A stretch of DNA of 64,000 nt, taken from NCBI RefSeq assembly GCF_024714495.1, contig NZ_JAMZMJ010000008.1, positions 1 to 64,000 on the forward strand, in the 5' to 3' direction. The stretch is from Marinoscillum pacificum. Its GTDB lineage: Bacteria; Bacteroidota; Bacteroidia; Cytophagales; Cyclobacteriaceae. A program made the translations under genes and the position numbers. This document shows positions 26,663 to 35,328 of this stretch, piece after piece; the first letter of the stretch is position 1; every line of letters starts with the position of its first letter. The notes beneath the pieces are model-generated. The model saw nothing but the letters and a program-made list of their open reading frames with translations. It searched no databases and had not been told where the DNA came from.

Positions 26663-27070
26663 TTAAAATTTAAGTTTAGAGCCAAACTCCATGTCGCTCA
26701 GTTCTATTTCAAGCGCCTTGGTTGACAATTGTATTTCTCTGAGCGAAATAAACAAGCTTATCAATAATAACACCAGAGAAATTCCGAAAATATAACTACC
26801 CCATAGCCCAATTTGGAGATAGATAAAAAACATAGCCAAAACACACAGGAAAAGACTACCTACTCCCATGAACTGCATCGCTCTAATTAAGAACAATCTC
26901 AACCTTAGGTTTTTCAATTGACCTTCTAATACACTCTTTGGGTTTTCCAGGTACATTTTATGCAATTGCCTGATAATACTAGCAATTGCCAAAAACCTGT
27001 TGGTGTAAGCTAGCAAGAGTAGTGATATGGCAGGAAAAAGTAGAGCTGGTGTCGTAAGCGTAATCTCCAT
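26663..27070 (-). CDS. DUF2721 membrane protein
   Basis: 135 residues with an N-terminal hydrophobic segment (PALLFPAISLLLLAYTNRFLAIA), a charged helix, and two closely spaced TM helices (~70-115). This is the DUF2721 layout (the RFLAIASIIRQLH turn is diagnostic). Inner-membrane protein of unknown function. Its start overlaps the MazG stop by one base. Confidence 0.82.
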   Translation of the reverse strand: MEITLTTPALLFPAISLLLLAYTNRFLAIASIIRQLHKMYLENPKSVLEGQLKNLRLRLFLIRAMQFMGVGSLFLCVLAMFFIYLQIGLWGSYIFGISLVLLLISLFISLREIQLSTKALEIELSDMEFGSKLKF

Positions 27071-27396
27071 TAATGTAGCTTGTCATTGTTGTGATGGCGA
27101 TCAGCATCTCGAATATTCTTCTTTTCGAAATTCTTCTGAAGTGCCTCCGTCAAATTTACGCCGGTCTGGTTGGCAAGACAAATCAATACCCAAAGAACAT
27201 CGGCCATTTCATCCCCCAAGTCTCTGTTTTTATCAGATTCCTTAAATGATTGCTCACCATATGTTCTCGCCATGAGTCGAGCCAACTCACCTACTTCCTC
27301 GGTGAGGATCGTCATATTCGTAAGCTCATTAAAGTATCTTACCCCTACTGTATTAATCCACTCATCAACTTTCTTTTGAGCCTCTTCTATGGTCAT
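27070..27396 (-). CDS. MazG-like nucleotide pyrophosphohydrolase
   Basis: 108 residues, a single all-alpha MazG domain. The metal-binding glutamates and aspartates are in LTEEVGELARLMAR (ExxE) and LGDEMADVLWVLICLANQ (ExxD). It hydrolyses NTPs or dNTPs to monophosphate and pyrophosphate, probably cleaning the nucleotide pool. It follows the lipoprotein gene by 3 bp. Confidence 0.92.
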   Translation of the reverse strand: MTIEEAQKKVDEWINTVGVRYFNELTNMTILTEEVGELARLMARTYGEQSFKESDKNRDLGDEMADVLWVLICLANQTGVNLTEALQKNFEKKNIRDADRHHNNDKLH

Positions 27397-27399
27397 AAA

Positions 27400-27969
27400 T
27401 TATCGTTTCACGTTAGCATCCAAATTCTCATTAAGATGACGAATTTCAAACGCCTCCATATCCAATTTTGTTAAGAAAAACATCAGTCTTTCTTCTTCAG
27501 ATGCTCGCAATGAATCTTTGTCAGGTTCGAACTCGCTAAAGTGCTCATGTGGAAAACGCTTACCTGGAGTATAGTGATATTCCCAAAACAATGCTTCATC
27601 TACATAGCCATCTGCACCGTAGTAATATTTGTACTCTGATGCGATATTATCATCCTTAGAAACCTGCACATGACCACTAAAAATCGGAACATGATTATCA
27701 AAATAGAAATAGTCATCTCTATCTACATGAGATGTATGAAGAACTCCTACCAACTTTAGCAATTTATCATCCATAAAATAGCCCCTGATTTTATAAATGG
27801 AATCTCCTATATGAAAATCATCTTCCATAATACTTACTCGATGATTGGCATCAATGTCCGAGACTCTGGCATTGATATGATCCACCAATGGACGCTTTTC
27901 TTTGCTGACCTCATTGGAGCAGGCATAAATCACCAAACAAAATAGAAATAGGTAAGTCAGTTTAGTCAT
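27400..27969 (-). CDS. Unrecognised lipoprotein
   Basis: 189 residues from the ATG at 27969, chosen because it opens a signal peptide (MTKLTYLFLFCLVIYAC) with the lipobox at Cys17. A longer frame to 28122 exists but adds unrelated residues that run into the divergent promoter region. The mature protein is rich in Tyr, Asp and His, with repeated beta strands (KIRGYFMDDKLLKLVGV, ASEYKYYYGADGYVDEALFWEYHY). I do not recognise a family. It is the first gene of the lipoprotein-mazG-DUF2721-yciI operon. Confidence 0.65.
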   Translation of the reverse strand: MTKLTYLFLFCLVIYACSNEVSKEKRPLVDHINARVSDIDANHRVSIMEDDFHIGDSIYKIRGYFMDDKLLKLVGVLHTSHVDRDDYFYFDNHVPIFSGHVQVSKDDNIASEYKYYYGADGYVDEALFWEYHYTPGKRFPHEHFSEFEPDKDSLRASEEERLMFFLTKLDMEAFEIRHLNENLDANVKR

Positions 27970-28038
27970 TTTGGTTAGTTTTTGTTTACAATATAATGAT
28001 TTCCTACTTGTAACTAAAGACAGTTTTTCACCACTTAA

Positions 28039-28048
28039 TTTGGCCAAA
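28039..28048. promoter_or_regulatory. Perfect palindrome TTTGGCCAAA between divergent genes
   Basis: A 10-bp perfect palindrome centred in the 157-bp divergent region between the lipoprotein gene and the DUF2911 gene. A possible operator half-way between two starts; no regulator is identified. Confidence 0.25.
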
Positions 28049-28126
28049 CAGCATTTACGAAACCATTCATATAATTCGAGCAACTTTAATGTGCATACAT
28101 ACGTGAACCTAGTAAAAAACATTGCT

Positions 28127-28657
28127 ATGAATATAATTCACTCAACATTCAAAAATCTGTTGGCACTTTGTTTTATCGCAGTGCTCACTTTGAACATCAG
28201 CGCTCAGGACAAAAGCAACAGACCAAGTCCTCCAGCCCAAGCTACTGCAGCTATTAAAGGCATTGATGTCACCATCGATTACAGCCAACCAGCTGTCAAA
28301 GACCGAAAAATATGGGATGGTTTGGTCCCTTATGGAAAGGTATGGAGAACAGGCGCCAATGAAGCTACCTGGATAGAAGTATCAGAAGATGTAAAACTGA
28401 ACAACAAGACGTTACCAAAAGGCAAGTATTCTATATTCACTATTCCTGGAGAAGAGGAATGGACACTTATTTTTAACGAAACCTGGAGTCAGTGGGGAGC
28501 TTATGAATATGACAGTGAAAAAGACGTATTGCGAATCACTGCAAAACCTACGAAAGCAGACAAGTTTTATGAAAGGTTCACGGTATTAATTGACAAGTCA
28601 GGAACAGCAAGTTTTAACTGGGAAAACATTTCTGTTCCATTCAAGATTTCTAAATAA
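28127..28657 (+). CDS. DUF2911 secreted protein
   Basis: 176 residues from the ATG at 28127, which begins a signal peptide (LLALCFIAVLTLNISAQ). The mature protein is a DUF2911 domain: IDVTIDYSQPAVKDRKIWDGLVPYGKVWRTGANEAT near the start, and LPKGKYSIFTIPG in the middle. The family is common in Bacteroidota and uncharacterised; periplasmic or surface location is likely. A longer in-frame start at 27971 is rejected because it precedes the signal peptide. A strong terminator follows directly. Confidence 0.9.
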   Translation: MNIIHSTFKNLLALCFIAVLTLNISAQDKSNRPSPPAQATAAIKGIDVTIDYSQPAVKDRKIWDGLVPYGKVWRTGANEATWIEVSEDVKLNNKTLPKGKYSIFTIPGEEEWTLIFNETWSQWGAYEYDSEKDVLRITAKPTKADKFYERFTVLIDKSGTASFNWENISVPFKISK

Positions 28658-28658
28658 C

Positions 28659-28688
28659 AAAAAAGGGAGGCTGATGCCTCCCTTTTTT
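28659..28688. terminator. Bidirectional intrinsic terminator
   Basis: A six-base A run, GGGAGGC (28665-28671), a 4-nt loop, GCCTCCC (28676-28682), then six Ts. It serves the DUF2911 gene on plus and, on minus, overlaps the yicC stop codon (28687-28689). This is the only convergent junction in the window with such a hairpin. Confidence 0.93.
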
Positions 28689-29559
28689 ATATGATATTCA
28701 TCGATTGTTCTTTGATCTTTTCGAGCTCGTCCTTCATACTTACAACAGCCCGCTGAATAACTGCATCATTGGCCTTAGCACCAATCGTATTAATTTCTCT
28801 ACCTATTTCTTGAGAGATAAAGCCTAGTTTCTTTCCTTGTGATTCATCTGCATTCATCACCTCTTTGAAGTACTCCAGATGCCTTCCAAGCCTCACCTTT
28901 TCTTCTGTAATATCCAGCTTTTCGATATAGTAGATTAACTCCTGCTCAAATCTGTTTTGATCTACCTGAGTCTTCTCTTTTATATCTTCAATATTATTTG
29001 AAATACGCTCGCGGATCATTTTGATACGTTCTGGATCTCTTTGGGACACTTCCTCAAGACCATTGGCAATAGCTTCAATATATGAAAGCAAATTGCTTTG
29101 CAAGGTTTCCCCTTCAGATGCTCTAAAGGTATTACACTTGTCTAATGCTTCTGATAACGCTTGCTGAACAAGCTCCCAATCTTCAAATGCAGAGGAATCA
29201 TCCGCTACAATCACATCAGGAGAATGAAGTGCTAATCGAAATAGATCCTTAGCATTTGCATTAACTTCTGTTGCCAGAGCCTCATATTGCCTATAGTACG
29301 ACTTAAAAAGCTCCTTATTAATATGAATATTAGGCTCCTCCAATCCCAGAGGCGTAATTTCTACTACAAGATTTACTTTACCCCTTTTCAGCACATTGGT
29401 GACCATGCTTTTGATCTCCAACTCTCTCTCTAATATTTCTCTGGGAAGTTTCGCACTTAAGTCTAAAAATTTACTGTTTAGTGTTTTTACCTCTACCTTA
29501 ATTTTATACTTCTTTGATTCAGTCTCAGCTGAACCAAAGCCTGTCATTGATTGTAGCAT
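28687..29559 (-). CDS. yicC: YicC-family endoribonuclease
   Basis: 290 residues from the ATG at 29559 (MLQSMTGFG, the family start); a TTG two codons earlier is less likely. It has the YicC N-terminal domain (VEVKTLNSKFLDLSAKLPRE, RGKVNLVVEI) and the C-terminal DUF1732 domain (RLGRHLEYFKEVM, GKKLGFISQEIGREINTIGAKAND). E. coli YicC is an RNA endonuclease acting on small RNAs such as RyhB. It is the last gene of a three-gene operon, 8 bp after the propeller-barrel gene. Confidence 0.93.
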   Translation of the reverse strand: MLQSMTGFGSAETESKKYKIKVEVKTLNSKFLDLSAKLPREILERELEIKSMVTNVLKRGKVNLVVEITPLGLEEPNIHINKELFKSYYRQYEALATEVNANAKDLFRLALHSPDVIVADDSSAFEDWELVQQALSEALDKCNTFRASEGETLQSNLLSYIEAIANGLEEVSQRDPERIKMIRERISNNIEDIKEKTQVDQNRFEQELIYYIEKLDITEEKVRLGRHLEYFKEVMNADESQGKKLGFISQEIGREINTIGAKANDAVIQRAVVSMKDELEKIKEQSMNII

Positions 29560-29567
29560 GCGCAAAT

Positions 29568-32500
29568 TTAGAAATCTAATCCGAGAGTCAAGTACACGCG
29601 GGTATCTCCTACTTGATAATCACGAACTGGTTTAGCAATATCCAATTTCAAATAATAGCCTAAAAGTACTGTTCTAACTCCCATACCGTAACTGGAAAGC
29701 CACGGGTTTTGGAAATTCGAAAGCTCAGCTGTAAAGTTGGATGTCTGATACTTTTTAGTGAATGAACTATTTTCCCTCGTAAATGGAGGTTTTCCAGTCC
29801 ATGCGGTTCCTATGTCATAAAAACCGATTACCTGGAAATTTCTTAAAAAGGCTGAAGAAATGGGACCATTAGAAAAATATCTAAATATTGGCAGTCGCAG
29901 CTCTGCGTTGAATACGAGTGCATCTGTACCGTAAATTTGATTGTAATCAAATCCTCTTAAGTTCGTAACGAACTCGGTGAAAAGCAGATTTGAATTATCT
30001 ATACCATTAGAAACTTTCAAAGGATCTTCTTGCCCCTGGTCTTCAAAACTCTGGAATACCCAGTTTTGCATTCCTCCTACGAGGTAGTTTTGTGAATTTG
30101 GCCCCATGGAACGCCCATAAAACAAACGCCCTGCCAATGTCAGCTCTCTGTGAAGTCGTTGATAATGCCTTAAATCAATCTTTAGCTTACTAAAGTTTTT
30201 AGAAGGGTCAGTAACACCAAGATATTGTTCAATTTCTATTATCCCTCTTGTTCCCTGGTAACTATTAAAGCCTTTTTCTATGGTATTATCCAATACCATT
30301 GCTCCCCTTACACCTCCATATTGGACCTCACTATCTGGAGCAAAGTCAATAGTTGGGTTGATGTTTCTTACTGCCTCCCAATGTAAATTTCTAAAAGTGG
30401 TGTTCACATAAAAAGGTGACACCTCAAATCGGAAAACATTTGTAAGTGGTAAAGCCGCAGCAAACTCGATACGATTTAAGGTATATTTTTGAATAACCTC
30501 ATCCTCCAATCTTGATCTCAAAAAAGGTGTACTCGGATCTATCAGATAGGAATTCCTCTCAAACCTCACATGAAAATCCATCCAGTACTTTAGGTACTGA
30601 TACTCTCCATAAATATTAGCCGTCTTCAAATCCGTATTTGCTAAAACTCCACCATTCAATCGGTGATTTTCCAGCATATCATTAATCTCAGTTTCAAGTA
30701 AGAAGCTGAACCCGCGAATAGGATCAATTGCAAAAGACGTGATCAAATTGTTAAAGCTAAACCTGGGTTCATATGCCCTTGGGCCAATAATGGTAGACTC
30801 CTTCTCTAACTTTCTATAATTCGCAAAGAAAGACTCAGGTTTGAATTGTGGCCGTTCTTGTTGTCTTGCTGATGGTGCTCTTTCATCTTCAAATACATAA
30901 TTATCAGTATCAATGAAATCCTCATCTATTTCTTCAGTCACAGGTATCTCAGTGACTATATTCTCTACGTCCGATGAATCAGGCTCATCTTCATCGAAGA
31001 TAAACGAATCAGGAAGTAATAGAGAATCAGAATTTTCGAGTACATCCGCTACTGGCTGGACCTTATCCGGTATTGCCTTCTTAGATTCTCCGTTCTTAGT
31101 GATATTACGATTGGCTAAAAACTTTGCCTGAAACAGCCGCTGACGTGCCGTCTGTGGCGTAAACATCCGGGACTCCAAATTATACTCTGAAGTATAAACT
31201 CTTGGTCTTCCATCTCTAAGCATCATATAACTCAGCCGATCAGGACTAAAAGAAATGTCATAATCCTGAATACCGTATTGGAAATTTGAAAGCTGCACGA
31301 AGGTGCTATCAAGCAAATTATACTTATACAAATTGGTAATTCCCTTTTGGTCACTTAAATAAAAGATCTCGTTTTTATTCTTAACAAAAGGTTTGGTATC
31401 CACACTGTAGGTATTGGTCAACCTGCTAAACTTAGTGGTTGTAGTATCTAAATTATACAAGAACAGATTGTACCTATCTGGAACATCTTCCAGTTGAATT
31501 TTAGCTACATCAATAGAATCGTTTACTCGGTTGGAGCTAAAAATGATCGTCGAAGTGCCAGGAATGAATACAGGGTCAATATCATCGTACAAATCATCTG
31601 TAATTCGCTTGATGGCATTGCGTCGCATCGAAATAAGATATAAGTCATTTTGACCTCCTACATCGCCACTAATAACAGCTAGCTTTCCATTGTCATTAAA
31701 AGAGAAGCTCTCCACCTGTCTAAATCTACTCAAAGGTTTTTGAAGCTTCTTTTTGGTCTCAATATTGTAGCTATTCAGATACAGATATCCTCTCTTGTAA
31801 AGAAGCACACCTACTGTTTCATTATCCTGCCAATCAATTAGAGGCAAATGATAGTCCACTTCTTGAGAGTTCATCAGATACCCTCCATTAGCTATTGTGA
31901 TTTCTTTGCCTGATTCCACATCAAGTACATTGACCTTGTATTTCCCGTTTTTATGATAGGTGTAGGCCAGCTTAGTACCATCCGCATTTGCCCTTACATG
32001 ATTTAGAACGATCTCATCACTGTTGTATCCAGCAACTTCATTGTCAATGTTTGGGAGTTTATAGTTCTCTTGAATTTCTTGTTTTTGAAACAAGTAGAAA
32101 TTTTGCCAATCGGCTAAAAACTGCTTGAAGGTGATTCCCAATGTGTTAGAAATACTTGTTTCTTCGTTTCGAATGATTCGGGTAAGATTGAGAACATTTG
32201 AAATATTGCTATTCCCATATTGCAGCGCGATATAATTCCAAATAGACTGACCAATGATTGCCGCTTCTTCATTTTGAATCTTTACGAGCTTATTGACTTT
32301 TTTATCGCCTAGATAATCACGAACGTAATCATCCATTTCACTAGACCACCCATATGCTAAATATCTGGCGGCACCTTCGATGAACCACTCAGGAAGAGAG
32401 AGCAAATATGAATTTTGGAAAATCTCAGCCAGACTTCCACCAAACATCATGTCATCAATCAGCATCTCTGACATATGATACATGATATCCTTCTTGAACT

Positions 32501-32888
32501 GATCGGACTTCCCTGGATAAGCTAATTCTATTTGAAGTTTAACAAAATCAGTCTTACCTCCTATGGTAAATACATCTCCTCCGATCCCAATATTACTTTG
32601 CTGTAACTCCTGGGTTGAATTGTAAATAAAGATTTTTGTCTTTGTGTAAGGCGCGTATCCAAGTATATCGGTTAGGTCTACAAATTCATCTTCCAGGTAT
32701 TGAAGTGCCTCCTTAGCGTACTCTTGTCCTCCAGGATAGTAATAAACTTCAAAGTTGTTGGTGGAATAGTAATACCAATCAAAGCGTTTATATTGAATGC
32801 GATTATGACCAAACTGGGTATGGTAGTACTGTGCAAATGCACTTGTACTGCCTAAAATCACAATTATAGCAATTAAAAGTTTCCTCAT
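29568..32888 (-). CDS. Outer-membrane propeller-barrel protein with degenerate peptidase-MA domain
   Basis: 1106 residues. A signal peptide (1-19) ends SAFAQ. Residues ~40-270 resemble a peptidase-MA domain, but the HExxH site reads HMSEM (138-142); the following LPEWFIEG (165-172) is kept, so catalysis is doubtful. Residues ~290-590 contain PD40/TolB-type propeller blades (NADGTKLAY, FSPDRLSYMML). A strongly acidic linker follows (~610-690). Residues ~700-1106 look like an Omp85/BamA-type beta-barrel ending LTLGLDF. Bacteroidota homologues are usually named TolB-like translocation protein, with no proven role. It overlaps the FAD oxidoreductase gene by ATGA. Confidence 0.8.
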   Translation of the reverse strand: MRKLLIAIIVILGSTSAFAQYYHTQFGHNRIQYKRFDWYYYSTNNFEVYYYPGGQEYAKEALQYLEDEFVDLTDILGYAPYTKTKIFIYNSTQELQQSNIGIGGDVFTIGGKTDFVKLQIELAYPGKSDQFKKDIMYHMSEMLIDDMMFGGSLAEIFQNSYLLSLPEWFIEGAARYLAYGWSSEMDDYVRDYLGDKKVNKLVKIQNEEAAIIGQSIWNYIALQYGNSNISNVLNLTRIIRNEETSISNTLGITFKQFLADWQNFYLFQKQEIQENYKLPNIDNEVAGYNSDEIVLNHVRANADGTKLAYTYHKNGKYKVNVLDVESGKEITIANGGYLMNSQEVDYHLPLIDWQDNETVGVLLYKRGYLYLNSYNIETKKKLQKPLSRFRQVESFSFNDNGKLAVISGDVGGQNDLYLISMRRNAIKRITDDLYDDIDPVFIPGTSTIIFSSNRVNDSIDVAKIQLEDVPDRYNLFLYNLDTTTTKFSRLTNTYSVDTKPFVKNKNEIFYLSDQKGITNLYKYNLLDSTFVQLSNFQYGIQDYDISFSPDRLSYMMLRDGRPRVYTSEYNLESRMFTPQTARQRLFQAKFLANRNITKNGESKKAIPDKVQPVADVLENSDSLLLPDSFIFDEDEPDSSDVENIVTEIPVTEEIDEDFIDTDNYVFEDERAPSARQQERPQFKPESFFANYRKLEKESTIIGPRAYEPRFSFNNLITSFAIDPIRGFSFLLETEINDMLENHRLNGGVLANTDLKTANIYGEYQYLKYWMDFHVRFERNSYLIDPSTPFLRSRLEDEVIQKYTLNRIEFAAALPLTNVFRFEVSPFYVNTTFRNLHWEAVRNINPTIDFAPDSEVQYGGVRGAMVLDNTIEKGFNSYQGTRGIIEIEQYLGVTDPSKNFSKLKIDLRHYQRLHRELTLAGRLFYGRSMGPNSQNYLVGGMQNWVFQSFEDQGQEDPLKVSNGIDNSNLLFTEFVTNLRGFDYNQIYGTDALVFNAELRLPIFRYFSNGPISSAFLRNFQVIGFYDIGTAWTGKPPFTRENSSFTKKYQTSNFTAELSNFQNPWLSSYGMGVRTVLLGYYLKLDIAKPVRDYQVGDTRVYLTLGLDF

Positions 32889-33928
32889 AGTTTCACTCTC
32901 GTAACATCCACCTCTGGCATAAGCTCGCCTCCCTGTAAAAGGTAATTTACGTATTGGCCAGCAAAATATGGAACCAAAGACACTCCTTTTGTTCCAAATC
33001 CATTAAAAATGCTTACTTCTGGATGCTCTGGGTGTTTCCCAATAAATGGTCTTCTATCATAAGTAGCTGGCCGTATACCTGCAGTCACATTAATGATATC
33101 ATATTTCCCCTGATACAACTTACTTAACCGATCTTCAAGGTTTTTGATTCCTTTTTCTGAAGGAACGTAACTTAAATGGTTATGTTCATAGGTAGAACCC
33201 ACACTATGCCGTCCATTTTTCGGAAGAATAAAAACACCTCTATTGATCACCTTATCAACTGGCAATGAGGCATCAATGTTCAAAACCTCACCTTTTACCA
33301 GTTTGAACGGCAAATGATTCCAATACGGGTTATCAACCACCATTGGCCCATCGCAGAAAACGATATTTTCCGCTTCATACTCCTTGTACTTAACGCCGTT
33401 ATCAACTTCCATTTGTTGATGATCAAACACTTCATTGCTGTAACACCCCTTATTGATCAGCTCCTGTCGAATGGCCAAAATCATATCTGGCAAATTCACA
33501 TAGCCGCAATAATTCAATTCTAAACCTCCAAAATCATCCACAACCCCATCTACGCCAATGCTCCCACCATGGATTTCTTTTATATATGGTTGGTAAGCAA
33601 GTTCATCACATTTAGCAGCCCAATCATTTTGCTCTTCATGACCATAAAATGGCCGATAAATAGTCATCGGATACAAAAACCGTGCGTCTAGCTCATTTTC
33701 TAATTGCCCATAATAAGCTTCTAATCCTGGAAATAAGGAATCGGCCAACCATGTTTTCACCATCTTGCGTCCAGTAATTGGGTTGTAAAGACCTCCTGCT
33801 TTGTTTGAAGAGGTATTCTCTGTTTCATGGTTGATCACCATCACCTTTTGGCCTCCACGAATCAACTCTACTGCCAACAAACTACCAGCAATACCCTGGC
33901 CAACAATCAAATAATTTACTTTTTCCAA
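32885..33928 (-). CDS. FAD-dependent oxidoreductase (DAO family)
   Basis: 347 residues with an N-terminal FAD-binding Rossmann motif GQGIAGSLLAVEL (GxGxxG, residues 10-15) and a C-terminal GIRPATYDRRPFIGKHPEHP segment typical of D-amino-acid/glycine oxidase-like enzymes and the MnmC C-domain. The substrate cannot be assigned. The start is TTG at 33928, since an in-frame TAA lies 12 bases upstream and no ATG precedes the FAD motif. First gene of the operon with the barrel protein and yicC. Confidence 0.82.
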   Translation of the reverse strand: MEKVNYLIVGQGIAGSLLAVELIRGGQKVMVINHETENTSSNKAGGLYNPITGRKMVKTWLADSLFPGLEAYYGQLENELDARFLYPMTIYRPFYGHEEQNDWAAKCDELAYQPYIKEIHGGSIGVDGVVDDFGGLELNYCGYVNLPDMILAIRQELINKGCYSNEVFDHQQMEVDNGVKYKEYEAENIVFCDGPMVVDNPYWNHLPFKLVKGEVLNIDASLPVDKVINRGVFILPKNGRHSVGSTYEHNHLSYVPSEKGIKNLEDRLSKLYQGKYDIINVTAGIRPATYDRRPFIGKHPEHPEVSIFNGFGTKGVSLVPYFAGQYVNYLLQGGELMPEVDVTRVKL

Positions 33929-33985
33929 TGCCTTGACTTATTTTCCACAAATTTGCAACGAAATATAGGATTAGAATATTCAACT

Positions 33986-34624
33986 ATGAAGTTAAAATCT
34001 CTAGTGTTTAACCCATTTTATGAAAACACATACATCTTATGGGATGACACCAAAGAAGCTATAATCGTTGACCCAGGGTGTTATGAGTCATATGAAATAG
34101 ATGAATTAAAGCGTTTCATACACTCTCAAGACTTGAAAGTAAAAGCAATTGTGAATACACATTGCCACATTGACCATGTACTAGGCAATTATGTCACTAA
34201 AACATATTACAAGTGTCCACTTTGGATTCCCAAAGGTGAGGCAGACAGTTATCGTGCTGTAACAGCTTATGCTCCTCAGTGGGGAATAACAGGATTCACG
34301 TATGAAGAGCCAGACTTGTTGTTGGAAGATGATGCGGTGATAGAATTTGGAAATACAAAACTTCAGAGCATCTATTGCCCTGGTCACTCTCCAGGTCATT
34401 TGGTATTTCACAATGAAGCTGAAAAAATCATCATTGGTGGTGACGTATTGTTTAGAGAAAGCATTGGACGTACGGACTTGCCAGGTGGTGATCACAGCCA
34501 ACTTTTGGACAACATCAAAAACAAGCTGTATACATTAGAAGAGGAGATTGAAGTATTCCCAGGTCATGGTCCAAGCACCACTATTGGTCATGAGAAACAC
34601 AATAATCCGTTCGTGAGAGCATGA
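33986..34624 (+). CDS. MBL-fold hydrolase (glyoxalase II-like)
   Basis: 212 residues from the ATG at 33986 (MKLKSLVFNPFYENTYIL); the frame is open further upstream, but that part is antisense to the FAD gene. Metal ligands are THCHIDH (HxHxDH), CPGHSPGH, GGDVLF and the late FPGHGPSTT. This small subgroup includes glyoxalase-II-like and persulfide-dioxygenase-like thioesterases; the substrate is unknown. The stop overlaps the pssA start (ATGA). Confidence 0.9.
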   Translation: MKLKSLVFNPFYENTYILWDDTKEAIIVDPGCYESYEIDELKRFIHSQDLKVKAIVNTHCHIDHVLGNYVTKTYYKCPLWIPKGEADSYRAVTAYAPQWGITGFTYEEPDLLLEDDAVIEFGNTKLQSIYCPGHSPGHLVFHNEAEKIIIGGDVLFRESIGRTDLPGGDHSQLLDNIKNKLYTLEEEIEVFPGHGPSTTIGHEKHNNPFVRA

Positions 34625-35295
34625 AAAAGCACATCCCCAACACTCTAACATGCCTGAACTTAATTACAGGAGGTATCGGCGCTATTTTCATCATTCGCGC
34701 CGATTATGATTTGGCTATCTATTTCGTGCTGGTATCAGCATTATTTGACTTCTTTGATGGGTTTGCCGCTCGCATGTTAAAAGTACAATCTATAATTGGG
34801 AAAGAGTTGGACTCGTTGGCAGATATGGTTTCCTTTGGTCTGGTACCTGCATTGTACATGTTCAGAGTATTAGAAGGTCAAACCAACATCGAAAACCTAC
34901 CTTATTATGGGTTATTGATTGCCGCATTTTCTGCTGTAAGGTTGGCAAAATTCAATGTAGACGATCGACAGTCTGATCAATTTATCGGGTTGCCTACACC
35001 TGCAAATACGATCATGATTGCCTCATTGAGCTTTTTACCTGCCAACTGGGAAATCACATTGATTGCAACCATCGTTATCATCACAGTTTCCAGTTTTTTA
35101 CTTGTAGCAAATGTCCCCATGATTGCTTTAAAGTTTAAATCGTTCGGTTGGAAAGGAAATGAACTTCGTTTCATACTAATTGTATCTATCGTTATTTTAG
35201 GGATTATATTTGGGATTAATGCACTCCCATTCATTATTCCGGTTTACATACTGCTTTCGTTGATTGGGAATTTTATCTCCAAAAAGGTCGTTTAG
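34621..35295 (+). CDS. pssA: CDP-diacylglycerol-serine O-phosphatidyltransferase
   Basis: 224 residues with a perfect CDP-alcohol phosphotransferase motif (Dx2DGx2ARx8Gx3Dx3D, starting DFFDGFAAR near residue 42) and about six TM helices. The PssA-type start HIPNTLTCLNLITGG is present. It makes phosphatidylserine, the precursor of phosphatidylethanolamine, in the inner membrane. It lies 33 bp upstream of porU. Confidence 0.94.
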   Translation: MKKHIPNTLTCLNLITGGIGAIFIIRADYDLAIYFVLVSALFDFFDGFAARMLKVQSIIGKELDSLADMVSFGLVPALYMFRVLEGQTNIENLPYYGLLIAAFSAVRLAKFNVDDRQSDQFIGLPTPANTIMIASLSFLPANWEITLIATIVIITVSSFLLVANVPMIALKFKSFGWKGNELRFILIVSIVILGIIFGINALPFIIPVYILLSLIGNFISKKVV

Positions 35296-35328
35296 GTTAC
35301 AAAATAATTAATCACGGTTTCCGTTTTC

